Of a stretch of DNA of 64,000 nucleotides, positions 63,468 to 64,000 are shown piece by piece (positions within the stretch are counted from its first letter, which is position 1; each line of letters opens with the position of its first letter). Origin of the DNA: CAWGJF01 sp963822905. Lineage in GTDB: Bacteria > Bacteroidota > Ignavibacteria > Ignavibacteriales > Ignavibacteriaceae. The DNA lies in contig CAWGJF010000001.1 in assembly GCA_963822905.1 (NCBI GenBank), forward strand, positions 62,001-126,000. The letters are read 5' to 3'. The position numbers were made by a program, and so were the translations under genes. Below the pieces are notes generated by a model. That model saw only the letters and a list, made by a program, of their open reading frames with translations. It was not told where the DNA came from and did no database searches.

Positions 63468-64000
63468 TTACTTTGCGAACGCAGAAAGTTCAAATTCGAA
63501 GGATGTTCCCTGGTTAATTTTGCTGAATACTTTTATGGAAGAATTGTGAATTTCCAGTATCTTTTTAACAATTGCCAGGCCGAGTCCACTTCCTTCAATC
63601 TCTTCCGCGGTATTTCTTTTAACTTTATGATACCTGTCAAATATATGATCAAGTTCATCTTCCGGAATTCCGGCACCGGTATCGCTAATAGCAACTCTTA
63701 CTTTTTCTGAATTTCTATTCAATTCAATATTTATAGAGCCGCCTTCGGGAGTAAACTTGATTGCATTATCAATAAGGTTTTGAATTACCCTATCTATCAA
63801 AGCAACATCAGCATTTACAAGCGGCAGATCACTTGGAGTAGTAAGCTTTAGTGCGATTCCTTTTTTCTTTGCAAGTATCTGGTATTTATGTGAGATATCC
63901 TGGATTAATTCAGAAATAAAAAATGGTTCTTTGTTAGGTTTAATTTGCATTGATTGCAGTTTCGAATATTCGAATAGCTGCGCAACAAGATTTTTCAGCT
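63468..64000 (-). CDS. Sensor histidine kinase, C-terminal part only
   Basis: The frame is open to the right edge of the window, so its start lies beyond. About 176 residues are seen: the end of the HisKA helix (LVAQLFEYSKLQSMQI) and a full HATPase_c domain with N box QNLIDNAIKFTPEGG, G1 DTGAGIPEDEL, F box FDRYHKV and G2 GSGLGLAIVKKI. Membrane or sensor domains cannot be seen. The partner response regulator may lie outside the window. Confidence 0.93.
   Translation of the reverse strand, partial: LKNLVAQLFEYSKLQSMQIKPNKEPFFISELIQDISHKYQILAKKKGIALKLTTPSDLPLVNADVALIDRVIQNLIDNAIKFTPEGGSINIELNRNSEKVRVAISDTGAGIPEDELDHIFDRYHKVKRNTAEEIEGSGLGLAIVKKILEIHNSSIKVFSKINQGTSFEFELSAFAK

Overview
The window comes from the chromosomal origin region of a Gram-negative, non-photosynthetic bacterium of the Bacteroidota/Chlorobi superphylum, most probably class Ignavibacteria. 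This rests on AT-rich DNA, at least five secreted proteins ending in a type IX secretion (T9SS) sorting domain of the PNPFNP...GIYFYxL...KKMxLLK type, a Bacteroidota-type promoter (TTG / TAnnTTTG) before metH, a heptose epimerase (LPS), and outer-membrane barrels. The organism assignment is inference; no rRNA is present.

Layout. 1-6000: end of a T9SS cargo gene, a DUF2461 gene, then a four-gene operon that reads as a variant GldL/GldM (T9SS or gliding type) ion-driven motor with an unusually long cytoplasmic coiled-coil tail, followed by an outer-membrane protein. 6000-10800: 3-methyladenine glycosylase (tag) and cobalamin-dependent methionine synthase (metH), the latter behind a SAM-I riboswitch, terminator and promoter. 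10.9-19.3 kb: hldD, Nudix hydrolase, hemerythrin, SMUG2-like glycosylase, an alpha/beta hydrolase, the NfnAB transhydrogenase pair and glycogen synthase. 19.3-33.9 kb: a patatin-POTRA-barrel protein, then yidC-rnpA-rpmH diverging from dnaA-dnaN-recF-dciA-gyrB-gyrA, with DnaA boxes on both sides of dnaA (bipartite oriC). 33.9-39.7 kb: hemL, a sigma/anti-sigma pair and a TPR-CHAT protease-like protein. 39.8-44.9 kb: four tandem T9SS cargo genes that are mosaics of one another. 44.9-50.5 kb: secreted 5'-nucleotidase, DUF5996 protein, lipase-like hydrolase, nucleotide pyrophosphatase. 50.5-56.6 kb: ferrochelatase carrying an in-frame palindromic insert, a PduS-like/PduT-like pair, a NifX-like protein, dCMP deaminase, DMT transporter, DUF493. 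56.6-64 kb: a five-gene thiol/sulfur redox operon, two POT transporters, a secreted putative zinc protease, DinB protein and the end of a histidine kinase.

Most striking signal: three genes (the GldL-like gene, tag and metH) are each split at exactly the same codon pair, TTT followed by TAA, and the conserved protein continues in another frame from that very codon. In tag and metH a +1 slip of tRNA-Phe on TTTT restores the family sequence without losing a residue. In tag the shifted frame supplies two of the four zinc ligands. Random indels would rarely place the stop exactly at the slip, so programmed frameshifting is a real possibility beside recent pseudogenisation or assembly error.

No tRNA, rRNA, CRISPR array, insertion sequence or prophage was seen.
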